A DNA stretch of 58,180 bases from Promethearchaeota archaeon (GTDB lineage Archaea > Asgardarchaeota > Lokiarchaeia > Sigyniarchaeales > SOKP01). Made by a program: the position numbers and the translations under genes. The DNA lies in NCBI GenBank assembly GCA_011364925.1, contig RDOA01000019.1:1-58180 (forward strand), in the 5' to 3' direction. Under the pieces are notes generated by a model. That model searched no databases. It worked only from the letters and a program-made list of their open reading frames with translations, and was not told where the DNA came from. Numbering within the stretch: the stretch's first letter is position 1; each line of letters opens with the position of its first letter. Shown one piece after another: positions 17,433-25,534 of the stretch.

Positions 17433-18305
17433 ATGCGTTCTTTTAATATAAAAATGAGTGAAAATAATTCTGAAGGACAATTTCTAAAATTAAGAGAAAT
17501 TTTTAATGAGACTATTCTCAGAGATGTAATAATATTTGTTGCGTTATATTTATTCATTTTATCTCAATCTTGGAAGAATATTTTCTTATTACTATTTCCT
17601 ATTGTTTCGTTTGGGTTTTCGTTCTTTTTTAGAATTATTAATACAAATAAATTTCGCCTATTTTTAAGGATAGAAGGGGCCCAAATCACCTACAACCCCC
17701 TCGGATTAGAAAAAAAACACGCAAATAGATTAAACTTCTCATCAATCTTCCAATTAATTTTGTTGTTTTGGATTGGAGCAGAATCCTTTTATCATCCCCA
17801 ACTCCTTGACGCTTACGGTATTTTTTTCAATTTAGCCTTTATATTCTTCTTCACTTTTGGTTTTTATTGGGTACTGACTGATATATGGAAATACGCGAAA
17901 ATAACAATTGAATTAGAGGATGAGAATTTAATTTCTCTGTTAAGCTTGAGAAAATTTAAGCTGGTAGCTATCATTAATTTAATTAACTTCTGTTTCATTA
18001 ATTTGTTAAACCTAACTTTTACCATATTTATCAAAAATAATACAATTTTAAGTTTTAACCTACCTGGAACCGGAATTGAAAGTTCATTGCCGTTAAGATT
18101 GTCAATTGTCCCATTTATTACAATATTGGTTTCTCCTACAATAACTATTGTATTACTATTTATTATTTATAAGGGTTTACACTCTATCTCTCTCGCTGAT
18201 TTAAACAATTCTCTTACCGGAATACCCAGTGAGCAAAGAAACCTCATAATTCACAATTTTGAAAAAATCAACAAGAAACTTTTTCGCGACTTGAATAATG
18301 AATAA
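17433..18305 (+). CDS. Polytopic membrane protein of unknown function
   Basis: A 290-residue protein not recognised as a known family. It has about six hydrophobic segments: two at residues 30-68 (VIIFVALYLFIL and LFPIVSFGFSFFF), one near 103-118, one near 130-147 (LAFIFFFTFGFYWVL), one near 176-200 and one near 225-250. The last 40 residues are hydrophilic with a likely cytosolic helix (PSEQRNLIIHNFEKINKKL). An alternative ATG is at residue 8 (17454). It is divergent from the XPD gene, with 57 bases between the starts, and sits 67 bases before the Rab-like GTPase gene on the same strand. That proximity might mean shared transcription, but a TATA element lies between them. Confidence 0.6.
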   Translation: MRSFNIKMSENNSEGQFLKLREIFNETILRDVIIFVALYLFILSQSWKNIFLLLFPIVSFGFSFFFRIINTNKFRLFLRIEGAQITYNPLGLEKKHANRLNFSSIFQLILLFWIGAESFYHPQLLDAYGIFFNLAFIFFFTFGFYWVLTDIWKYAKITIELEDENLISLLSLRKFKLVAIINLINFCFINLLNLTFTIFIKNNTILSFNLPGTGIESSLPLRLSIVPFITILVSPTITIVLLFIIYKGLHSISLADLNNSLTGIPSEQRNLIIHNFEKINKKLFRDLNNE

Positions 18306-18334
18306 ATTATTGCATAAAAATTTATTAAAACCGA

Positions 18335-18344
18335 ATATATTATA
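18335..18344 (+). promoter_or_regulatory. TATA-box promoter candidate for the Rab-like GTPase gene
   Basis: ATATATTATA, preceded by AAAACCGA (BRE-like), lies about 30 bases before the ATG at 18373. It favours that ATG over the in-frame TTG at 18367. Confidence 0.45.
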
Positions 18345-18372
18345 ATTATAAAATTCTAATAGTTGCTTGGGA

Positions 18373-18918
18373 ATGTCAGAGCAAACAGTACAAAAACATC
18401 AGTATCTTTTTAAAATCGTTGTAGTTGGGGACGGGGGAGTTGGTAAAAGCACTATGATACAAAGATTGATAACTGGACACTTCGTTCCGATGAAAATTAC
18501 GATCGGTACTGACTTAGCATCGTACGATATGAATATTGAAGACATTTCCGTGAAGCTACAAATATGGGATTTTGCTGGAGAAAAACGATTCAGATTCTTC
18601 TTGCCTAACTACGCTAGAGGTGCTCAAGGTTGCATCCTTTGTTATGATATTTCAAGGTACACAAGTTTTCAGAATCTTAATGAATGGTATAATATCGTGA
18701 AGGAGAATACAAACACAGATACAGTGTTTCTTCTTGTTGGTGGAAAAGCTGACCTTTCAGAATATAGAAGAACTGTAACACAAAAAGATGCAGAAGAATT
18801 ACAACAAGATTTAGACATTCCTCTTTTCTTAGAAACGAGTTCAAAAACGGGGGAAAATAACAAAAATGTGTTTGAAATGCTCACAGAAGCGATGTTAAAA
18901 AAAAGAAAATTAATATAA
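18373..18918 (+). CDS. Rab/Ras-like small GTPase
   Basis: A 181-residue GTPase (from ATG 18373; a TTG at 18367 would add two residues). G1 is GDGGVGKST (19-27). G2 probably lies at T43 or T46 in TIGTD. G3 is WDFAGE (65-70), where Ras and Rab have WDTAGQ. G4 is GGKAD (123-127) where NKxD is usual, and G5 is ETSSK (154-158). E70 replaces the catalytic Gln and G124 the base-specifying Asn of NKxD. There is no C-terminal cysteine for prenylation, which is usual for Asgard GTPases. Such proteins cycle between GDP and GTP and may control membrane or cytoskeletal processes. A Roadblock protein, a potential regulator, is encoded at 20163. The 3' end converges on an FrhB-like gene. Confidence 0.92.
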   Translation: MSEQTVQKHQYLFKIVVVGDGGVGKSTMIQRLITGHFVPMKITIGTDLASYDMNIEDISVKLQIWDFAGEKRFRFFLPNYARGAQGCILCYDISRYTSFQNLNEWYNIVKENTNTDTVFLLVGGKADLSEYRRTVTQKDAEELQQDLDIPLFLETSSKTGENNKNVFEMLTEAMLKKRKLI

Positions 18919-18939
18919 TAAGTTAATTCAAGAAAAAAG

Positions 18940-19878
18940 TTATTCTAATAAGTCTTTTAACTCGTTTACAGTAAGCTTTAGATATTTTGCTGTGATTAAA
19001 TCATTACTAAGTAATTTAAGAATGTTTTTCTTCCTCTTTTTGTTTAAGAACTCCTTCATTTTGCTCAGATCTGGCTCTTTATTCGTAACTTCGATTAACT
19101 TATTCTTGATTGCGTGATTAACAACTTTTTGACCGACATCAGTTCGAACGATAAGAAATGATTCTTCTTTAGTTGGTCCCCCGTAAGGGCTATAGGTTAT
19201 GTCAGAAAATTCCCCTGAATAATCAGTACAATATACGCAACCTTTCATACCCCCAGATGAACAAGCAAAACCGATCTTTAAAGAGGTTCTTTCAGCGCCT
19301 GTATTGAAGTCGCTTGTAAGTATTTTAGCAAGCCCTTGAAGATGACAGGGATTTGCCACGATCCCAATATCTCGTTTTCTATCCAAATATGCCTTCCCAA
19401 TTCCGGTAATTAATGGTCCTCCATTTTTATTAGGATGATCTGGAATGTATTGCTTCGCATCTTTTGCACTATCAACAACAACCGGGAAAGCCGCACCAAG
19501 TTTCTTTTCTTGAGGATTGCTTAACACAAAATGTTTTGTAACTCCTGAATCAAAAGCAGCCTTTACTAAATTGAATAGAGTATTGTCCTTATTTTTAGAT
19601 TTTACTTGGATTATATCCTTATAAACCCCTACTGCTAGGTCTACTCGAGTTTGCCCGAACATTTTCTGTTCGATCTCCGAAACAGGTAGAAAACTTCTTG
19701 GGCATGCATTATAACAAAGCCCAACAGTTTCTGCACATTCGTCAACAACATACGCCTGTCCTGTTTCTTTGTTAAAATCCATGTGGGGGCAAAAAGCGTT
19801 GCAACTACCGCAATGAATACATAATCCAGCATATATAACTTCGTTTTCGAGATCTTGACTCGACTTTTCAATTTTCAT
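18940..19878 (-). CDS. FrhB/FdhB-type coenzyme F420 (or flavin) iron-sulfur oxidoreductase subunit
   Basis: A 312-residue protein. C20-x2-C23-x2-C26-x3-C30 (CIHCGSCNAFC) is a ferredoxin-type [4Fe-4S] motif, and a second cysteine group follows at C48, C55 and C59. The rest resembles the FrhB/FdhB C-terminal domain, including VANPCHLQGLAKI, KIGFACSSG and CVYCTDYSGEFSDI-type blocks. FrhB-family subunits carry FAD and exchange electrons with F420 or other acceptors, and they work with hydrogenase, formate dehydrogenase or Hdr-type partners. No such partner is adjacent, so this is an orphan subunit. The ATG at 19878 is preferred because AAAGGA lies upstream; an in-frame TTG at 19911 would add 11 residues. 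F420 use fits the Mtd gene elsewhere in the window. Confidence 0.8.
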   Translation of the reverse strand: MKIEKSSQDLENEVIYAGLCIHCGSCNAFCPHMDFNKETGQAYVVDECAETVGLCYNACPRSFLPVSEIEQKMFGQTRVDLAVGVYKDIIQVKSKNKDNTLFNLVKAAFDSGVTKHFVLSNPQEKKLGAAFPVVVDSAKDAKQYIPDHPNKNGGPLITGIGKAYLDRKRDIGIVANPCHLQGLAKILTSDFNTGAERTSLKIGFACSSGGMKGCVYCTDYSGEFSDITYSPYGGPTKEESFLIVRTDVGQKVVNHAIKNKLIEVTNKEPDLSKMKEFLNKKRKKNILKLLSNDLITAKYLKLTVNELKDLLE

Positions 19879-19911
19879 ATTGTAATTTTCCTTTAAAATT
19901 CGATTATTCAA

Positions 19912-20162
19912 TCTATTATTATTGAATAGTAAAATAATTCATGGCATATAAATCTTGAATGAAATTTCACACTCTTCATTTTAAAGATGGTTAAGGATTT
20001 TTGGCTAAAATTTGTGATGTTTCAGTAGAATGGATTTGCTAAAATGATTCAATTTCTCAAATTCTTATTTTTGAAAATTTAACCTCAACACAAAGACATA
20101 TATAGTTAATTTTCTTATCATTCAATGATTATATTTACGATGCGAAAACCAAGGTTATATCA
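19912..20162. other. Divergent intergenic region, 251 bases, promoters only
   Basis: AT-rich spacer between the FrhB-like gene and the Roadblock gene. ACATATATAG near 20098-20106 is a TATA candidate for the Roadblock gene. No RNA gene or small ORF was seen. Confidence 0.4.
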
Positions 20163-20537
20163 ATGGAAGCAAATCTAACAGAATATTTAGAATACTTGTG
20201 TAGTGAAAATGATGAAATAAACGATCTCATAGTTGTAAACGATGAGGGATTACCAATTGCCATGGCTACTTCTAACCAAACTTCAGATCAGACCCTTGTT
20301 TCGGGAATGTGTACAGCTCTTAATTGTATAGGTAGAGAACTCATACGAGAAATGCTGGAAGGAAAGCTTAAGCGCCTTTTAGTCGATTGTAGCGAAGGTG
20401 TAGTTTTAATTCAACCACTTAACCAACAAAGAATCTTAGTAGCATCGTGCAGCGATATGGCAGTCTTAAGCAAAATTGATGTTTCTTCTATACAAAGATA
20501 TATTATAACTCAACAGAATCACTTAGTAGCAATGTAA
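20163..20537 (+). CDS. Roadblock/LC7 domain protein
   Basis: A 124-residue single-domain protein. NDLIVVNDEGLPIAMATS forms the first two strands, GMCTALNCIGRELIREML the long dimerisation helix, and KRLLVDCSEGVVLIQPL with RILVASCSD the last strands. This is the classic Roadblock/LC7 layout found in MglB, LAMTOR subunits and dynein light chains. The family binds small GTPases as a dimer. The nearest GTPase gene is the Rab-like one at 18373 on the same strand, with the FrhB-like gene lying between on the other strand. Physical partnership is an inference from proximity. Confidence 0.85.
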   Translation: MEANLTEYLEYLCSENDEINDLIVVNDEGLPIAMATSNQTSDQTLVSGMCTALNCIGRELIREMLEGKLKRLLVDCSEGVVLIQPLNQQRILVASCSDMAVLSKIDVSSIQRYIITQQNHLVAM

Positions 20538-20635
20538 AATTATTAGGAATCAATGAAATTCGTACCACTATTTTCAGGGGGCTGAATATTATATTTAACG
20601 GGAAATTTTTGAGATCTAGGAAAGAATGAATAATA

Positions 20636-20917
20636 CTAATCGTCTTGATCTAAATAACGAGAACATGTCTCATCCAACTTCTTTATGATATGGACTCTAG
20701 TTTTCCAAGTTATCCAAGTACTTCCTGATTTTTCAAAAAAGAATCCATCATACTCTTCCTTCAACTTGGTTAGCGTTTTTTTCACAAAACTCCAAGAAAA
20801 TCCTGTTTTCTCTACAACTTCTGCTATTGCTATTGGTCGATTTATTTCAAGATCGTTATTAAAAAATTCAATAATCTTTTCAAAACCAGTTTTAAGGGCT
20901 TGGTTTTTATCACTCAA
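20636..20917 (-). CDS. Small winged-helix DNA-binding protein
   Basis: A 93-residue protein. The segment IAIAEVVEKTGFSWSFVKKT is a helix-turn-helix with a recognition helix, followed by LTKLKEEYDGFFFEKSGSTW, a plausible wing. It starts at TTG (complement of 20915-20917). The size and fold suggest a transcription regulator. The 3-hydroxyacyl-CoA dehydrogenase gene lies upstream? No: it lies 43 bases beyond this gene's start on the same strand, so this gene is downstream of it in transcription and could be the last gene of that unit. Target unknown. Confidence 0.6.
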   Translation of the reverse strand: MSDKNQALKTGFEKIIEFFNNDLEINRPIAIAEVVEKTGFSWSFVKKTLTKLKEEYDGFFFEKSGSTWITWKTRVHIIKKLDETCSRYLDQDD

Positions 20918-20960
20918 TTTTCTCTTTATCCGCTATTCTCGATTTAATAATTTGAATTAA

Positions 20961-22151
20961 TTATTTTTTAAATTTAAGGAATTCTCCCGATTTCATCATA
21001 TCACACGGCTTATAATAGGTTATTCCCGTTATTTTCACAATTTCTTCTAGTATTAGTGACCATTTTTCGTAATTATTTTTACCTGCTCTAAAAGGCCCCG
21101 GCATATCCATACCTGCTAACATGGTGTCATCGATAATTTTATAACTTTTAACAATTCCTTCCTCTAATAATCTACAACCTTCGTTTAACTGGATTGCGTA
21201 AAATTGTTCTAAATTGAATAACCCTGCTTTCTCAGGTGATTTAATCTTAGGTTTTCCTTCAATCCATTCATAGATGCCTTTACCAGTTTTCCTTCCGAGG
21301 TTTCCTTCTTTAAGGAGATTGGTAAGTGTTTTGCCAGGAGCAAATTCAGGGGATACAGTTTCAGCAAAATAGTTTAAAACATCAATTGCGATGTCAATAC
21401 CGAAGTAATCCCATTTTGCTAGTGGTCCCAAATCAGGAGGAGTTATAAAATCATTATCAATCTTTTCGTAAGGAATGCCTTTATTAGTAGCCATATCTAA
21501 TATCCAACTAAAAAAGGGGGAGGTTGAGATTGTTAGTCGATTTACTATAAATCCAGGCGATTCTTTCTCTATTTGTGCAATGTATCTTTTACCTTTGAGT
21601 GCCGGTAAATTTTTACCAATCAATACTCCTAAATCAAAGGTTTCTTGCGATGTCTTTTCTCCTTTTATCACTTCGATTAATCGTAGCAAGGGAACAGGCG
21701 TGAAAAAATGCATCCCTATGACTTTTTCTGGCTTATTGGATCCTTCAGCAATTTTAGTGATGCTCATAGTTGATGTATTTGTTGCCAGTACAGTATGTTC
21801 TGGTGAGGATTCACCGAGTTGCTTGAATAATTCTTGCTTTAATTCCATAACTTCTGGGATAGCTTCAACAATAAAATCAGCGTTTTTAACAGCAGTGATC
21901 AAATCCTTAGTAATAACAAGATTTTCAAGCAAAGAATCGGTTGTTAAATTTTGACCTAACTTACCTTTAGATTCGATTTTTTTTAAGCCAGTTGTTATAT
22001 AATTCTTTGCGTCGCTAAGTGCATTATTGTCAATGTCGTGTAAAATTACCTTGTTGAATAGATTTGACATTAAAGCAACTTGAGCGATTTCTCGACCCAT
22101 CGTTCCCGCTCCAATTACAGCAAATATTTTAACGCGACTAAGATCTACCAT
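20961..22151 (-). CDS. 3-hydroxyacyl-CoA dehydrogenase
   Basis: A 396-residue NAD-dependent enzyme. The Rossmann loop is GAGTMG at residues 14-19, followed by HDIDNNAL, the acidic end of strand 2. NTSTMSITKIA and MHFFTPVPLLRLIEVI carry the active-site residues, including the catalytic His in MHFF. The C-terminal domain includes GRKTGKGIYEW. The enzyme oxidises (S)-3-hydroxyacyl-CoA to 3-ketoacyl-CoA in beta-oxidation or acetoacetyl-CoA metabolism. It is longer than the 280-residue single-domain enzymes and has an additional C-terminal helical half-domain. It lacks the enoyl-CoA hydratase domain fused in many archaeal homologues. No other fatty-acid gene is nearby. Confidence 0.88.
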   Translation of the reverse strand: MVDLSRVKIFAVIGAGTMGREIAQVALMSNLFNKVILHDIDNNALSDAKNYITTGLKKIESKGKLGQNLTTDSLLENLVITKDLITAVKNADFIVEAIPEVMELKQELFKQLGESSPEHTVLATNTSTMSITKIAEGSNKPEKVIGMHFFTPVPLLRLIEVIKGEKTSQETFDLGVLIGKNLPALKGKRYIAQIEKESPGFIVNRLTISTSPFFSWILDMATNKGIPYEKIDNDFITPPDLGPLAKWDYFGIDIAIDVLNYFAETVSPEFAPGKTLTNLLKEGNLGRKTGKGIYEWIEGKPKIKSPEKAGLFNLEQFYAIQLNEGCRLLEEGIVKSYKIIDDTMLAGMDMPGPFRAGKNNYEKWSLILEEIVKITGITYYKPCDMMKSGEFLKFKK

Positions 22152-22169
22152 ATTATTAGAAATCAGAAA

Positions 22170-23204
22170 TCATATAAAAAAAGTTACTATCAATTGATAA
22201 ATCGCGAAAGTACCTATTCCCATGAAAATCGATATTGGGAGTCCTGGCAAAATTTTATTACGTTTTAATCCTGAAATTGTAATTCCTGTTCCAATTAGAA
22301 TTGCAGCTGAAACTAAAATGACGATTAGAAAATTATTAGTAAAAAGAAGAACAGAAGAAGTAAGTAGACTGTAGAAAGCTAAATCTCCAATCCCTATCTC
22401 AAGTTTTGATGTATCATATACACTCTCTCCTTTTCTAATTCTTTCTTCTACCTCAGCTTTACTAGGGTCATTTTCGTCGTTATTAATGGATACAATATCA
22501 ATCATTGTTTTAATAGGTCCACGTTTATATAAGACAGCAAAAATGTCCCATAAAGATATGCCTATTAAAATGGCTAAAGTGCTCCAAAAAGGTAATACTA
22601 TGCTCATTGAAGCGCTAACTAATAGACTTATATATAATACTATGATATTTTTAATTTTGATTGATTTTGATGTGAAATAATAGAAAATGATAAGAAAAAC
22701 AAAAATAGCTGTTGAAATCGGGATGAAAATATTTGTAAACAAATAATAGAAATTAATTAAGAATATGGTTTCAGGAATTTGAACGAAGATTAGAAAAATT
22801 ATGACATCTAAAAACATCAATGTAATAAAAAAACTGACAAAGCCAAAACTAAGCCCAAAGATGTATTTTAATACGCCTACACCTAATTTTCGCATTAAAA
22901 AAATGATTGTAAACGCTGAAACCGCTGCAATTACAGTAAAGATTACACCGTTTAACACCACGCCTAGAACTCCATATTGATCCTCAGGGAAATAGCTCCC
23001 CTCAACTTGAACCCCCGCTACAACAAATGTGAGGTACGCTAAGACTCCAGCAAATAAAATAGCAATAATTATAGGTAATGGATATAAAGAAGATTTTACT
23101 CTATATGTGGGAAGAAAATGAGGAATGAAATCCTTTTCTATTATTTCCTTTTGTTGTTCTTGGCTTTCATCTTGAAAATCTAATGTTTCAGGATTAGTTG
23201 ACAT
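22170..23204 (-). CDS. Presenilin/signal peptide peptidase-family intramembrane aspartyl protease
   Basis: A 344-residue protein with about nine hydrophobic segments after a hydrophilic N-terminus of 40 residues. The two catalytic aspartates fit D220 in SLWDIFAVLYKRGP (the YD site, here WD) and D274 in GIGD at 271-274 (the GxGD motif). PGLP at 320-323 corresponds to the PAL motif. Between the aspartates is a hydrophilic loop (about residues 232-268) matching the large cytosolic loop of presenilins. These proteases cut single-pass membrane proteins within the membrane, and archaeal homologues (DUF1119 type) are known. The gene is upstream of, and 18 bases from, the 3-hydroxyacyl-CoA dehydrogenase gene on the same strand. 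No presenilin cofactor can be recognised. Confidence 0.85.
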   Translation of the reverse strand: MSTNPETLDFQDESQEQQKEIIEKDFIPHFLPTYRVKSSLYPLPIIIAILFAGVLAYLTFVVAGVQVEGSYFPEDQYGVLGVVLNGVIFTVIAAVSAFTIIFLMRKLGVGVLKYIFGLSFGFVSFFITLMFLDVIIFLIFVQIPETIFLINFYYLFTNIFIPISTAIFVFLIIFYYFTSKSIKIKNIIVLYISLLVSASMSIVLPFWSTLAILIGISLWDIFAVLYKRGPIKTMIDIVSINNDENDPSKAEVEERIRKGESVYDTSKLEIGIGDLAFYSLLTSSVLLFTNNFLIVILVSAAILIGTGITISGLKRNKILPGLPISIFMGIGTFAIYQLIVTFFI

Positions 23205-23473
23205 AGTAATATTTAGAGAACTTTTTACGACAGTAATTTAAAATTATAGAATTAATACTAACTTAAATATATAACAGTAATGGATTATATAATAATAAAA
23301 TTGAATTGTAAAACAATTCTTTCAAATCAAAGCATAGAAATAGTTAAAGATTTTTTGTTATCCAAGAGTTACATGCATCCATAAATCAAATAAAGTGCAT
23401 TGAATTATCTATGTCATGTAGATCTAACCATTCATAAGAATATTAAACTTCAGGATTAGCCAATAAACAAAAT
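23205..23473. other. Intergenic region, 269 bases, no gene seen
   Basis: AT-rich spacer between two minus-strand genes. No RNA-like fold or ORF of note. It should hold the promoter of the presenilin-family gene and the 3' end of the GT4 transcript. Confidence 0.4.
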
Positions 23474-24721
23474 TTAAAATGAGACATTTGGTAATTTTTG
23501 AATGAATTCTTTAACTAAATCCACTCGTTCTTTTCTATCTACTCTATTATATCTTAATGGGTAAAGTTGGTCAATCGTGAATTTGTATAACTTTATCCAA
23601 GTTTTTGCGATCTCACTTACTCTATAATGTTGTGCGATTTCTTTTGCATTGTTTCCAAACTCTGCCCTGAGATCGTCGTCCTTTAATAATTTTACTACGA
23701 ATTCCTTGAATTGATCTAAATTATTGGCTAAATAGCCCGTTTTACCATGACGGATAATATTACTAATACCACACGCATTTGCTCCAACGTTAGGAGTTCC
23801 TTGAGCCATCGCTTCAATTAAAACAAGTCCTTCAGCTTCAACCCAAGACCACAAACCTGTTAAATCTGCTGCATTATATAATTTCAGCAAATCTGGAAAG
23901 GGAACCCTCCCTTCATAAGATACAAAATCCCGATATTGCTTTTTCTTTATTAAATGTTTCACATGGTCTTTAGAAGGACCGTCACTTCCGACTAATAGCA
24001 AATGAGCATCAGGAACCTCGTCATGTACTCTTTTAAATATTTTAATAATTTCTAGTGGGTGTTTTTCTGGAGATAGTCGTGAAGCATAGAGAAAAATTTT
24101 CTTACCTTCTAAACCGTACTTCTCTCGAATTCCGTTCTCTTTCAAATTCGTATAGTATAAATCTCTAATACCATTAGTCATACATACAATTGGCTCTTTA
24201 AATCGAAAATCTCGTAATAAATCTTTCTTAGATTTAGTCGCCACATGAACAAAATCGTATTTATCAACTACATGGCGTTCGTATCTCCATATAAAATCTC
24301 CCTTAGTTAGCAATTTACCGATTACAGGTACGTATTGAGCAGTATAATATTGCATAGGACTATTGTGGGTTCCAATCATTGGAATGCCTAAATACTTAGC
24401 CCAATTGATTGCCATAGAGCCTATTACTGCGTGCGTATGGATGTGAGCAATGTCTAAATAATCGTGCTGACTAAAAAAGAATTTATGTATAGGAACGCTT
24501 AAAACGAACCCAGTATTATCTCCGATAATTGCGCCTCCAAGTTCATGAAAGTGTAGAGTTTTTGGTATTTCATATCCATTTTGGATTCTAGGAGCAAATA
24601 CGTGAACATTATGACCAAGGTTTGCAACTGCTTCTGAGAGAAATCTTACAGCATGAGCGGTTCCGTTGATTTGACTGTACATTGTGCTAAAGAATCCAAT
24701 GTCCAGCACTTGCTTGACCAT
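23474..24721 (-). CDS. Glycosyltransferase family 4 protein
   Basis: A 415-residue GT-B enzyme from the ATG at 24721. MVKQVLDIGFFSTMYSQING begins the acceptor domain, and HTHAVIGSMAINWAK follows. The donor domain contains ASRLSPEKHPLEIIKI, HLLLVGSDGPS, YNAADLTGLWSWVEAEGLVLIEAMAQGTP and GISNIIRHGKTGYLA, with the GT4 ExxxxxxxE glutamates. It probably adds a sugar (glucose or mannose) from a nucleotide donor to a lipid or glycan at the cytosolic membrane face. The longest frame starts 51 codons upstream, but those residues are basic and not conserved-looking. A TATA element 26 bases before 24721 implies a leaderless message from this ATG. Confidence 0.83.
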   Translation of the reverse strand: MVKQVLDIGFFSTMYSQINGTAHAVRFLSEAVANLGHNVHVFAPRIQNGYEIPKTLHFHELGGAIIGDNTGFVLSVPIHKFFFSQHDYLDIAHIHTHAVIGSMAINWAKYLGIPMIGTHNSPMQYYTAQYVPVIGKLLTKGDFIWRYERHVVDKYDFVHVATKSKKDLLRDFRFKEPIVCMTNGIRDLYYTNLKENGIREKYGLEGKKIFLYASRLSPEKHPLEIIKIFKRVHDEVPDAHLLLVGSDGPSKDHVKHLIKKKQYRDFVSYEGRVPFPDLLKLYNAADLTGLWSWVEAEGLVLIEAMAQGTPNVGANACGISNIIRHGKTGYLANNLDQFKEFVVKLLKDDDLRAEFGNNAKEIAQHYRVSEIAKTWIKLYKFTIDQLYPLRYNRVDRKERVDLVKEFIQKLPNVSF

Positions 24722-24741
24722 AAGTAGCGTCCCAAAAGAGA

Positions 24742-24752
24742 TATTTATAAAA
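24742..24752 (-). promoter_or_regulatory. TATA-box promoter candidate for the GT4 gene, setting its start
   Basis: On the minus strand this reads TTTTATAAATA, centred about 26 bases before the ATG at 24721. It lies inside the longer reading frame, so a transcript from it could only use the internal ATG. Confidence 0.55.
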
Positions 24753-24979
24753 GGATTATAAATAGATAGTTTATTATATAAACAAATATCTAGTCTAATT
24801 TTTAAACTAATTCTTTTATTAAAATTTTCGCGGTTTCTTAATAAAATCGCTAAAACCATTAATTTTATAAGCAATAATTTTGGATCGATTTTATTTTTTA
24901 AAATACTGAATTAAAATACAGAGTAATTTAATCATAATTATTTTGAATACAAAATTTTGGTAGATAGGTGGATAAATTT

Positions 24980-25462
24980 ATGCAAAGTTACCATATACGG
25001 AAAAAAGAGAGAGAGATTAAAGATATTAATAAAATAAAAGGCATTTTGAAGGGAGGAAAATATGCCACAATTTCGATGTGCAGAGAAAAGGAACCTTATA
25101 TCGTTACTTTAAGTTATGGTTTTGACGAAGAACAATTTGCTTTATATTTTCACAGCGCGAATTTAGGATTAAAACTTGATATTTTAAAAGAAAATTCCTA
25201 TGTATGTGGTACTGTTATCGAAGATTTAGGATATATTAGCGGTGCTTGCTCACATAAATATCGTTCTATTATATTCTGGGGTGATATGATGATTATTAAT
25301 GAAATAGAAGAGAAAAAACATGGTTTTGATGTGTTATTGAACCATTTGGAAGAAAATCCAAGTAAAATGAAAAAACAATTTTTTAAAACCGAAAAAGCTT
25401 ATCGTGACACATGTATTATAAAATTGGCTATTAAAAGTATTTTTGGGAAAGCCTCTGAATAG
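24980..25462 (+). CDS. Pyridoxamine 5'-phosphate oxidase-like flavin-binding protein (NimA type)
   Basis: A 160-residue split-barrel protein. KYATISMCREKEPYIVTLSY is the first barrel hairpin, and ALYFHSANLGLKLDILKENS is the flavin phosphate-binding segment followed by the helix. HKYRSIIFWGDMMIINEIEE is typical of the NimA/DUF447-like branch of the family. These proteins bind FMN, FAD or haem and reduce varied substrates, and the role is uncertain. GGTG lies 9 bases before the ATG at 24980. An in-frame GTG at 24968 is part of that motif and is less likely as a start. Confidence 0.72.
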   Translation: MQSYHIRKKEREIKDINKIKGILKGGKYATISMCREKEPYIVTLSYGFDEEQFALYFHSANLGLKLDILKENSYVCGTVIEDLGYISGACSHKYRSIIFWGDMMIINEIEEKKHGFDVLLNHLEENPSKMKKQFFKTEKAYRDTCIIKLAIKSIFGKASE

Positions 25463-25534
25463 AACCTGATTAAAAACTTTGTGTGAATACCTATAATCAA
25501 AAAATTTTTTTTACTTGCATGACCATTTATAGAT

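Noticed and set aside
21475-21954. 159-codon plus-strand frame opposite the 3-hydroxyacyl-CoA dehydrogenase gene
   Set aside because: The opposite strand has clear catalytic motifs across the whole region; this frame has none.
23205-23473. tRNA or structured RNA in the longer intergenic gaps
   Set aside because: I looked for paired GC-rich arms and a T-loop such as GGTTCGAATCC in this and the other gaps over 200 bases and found none.
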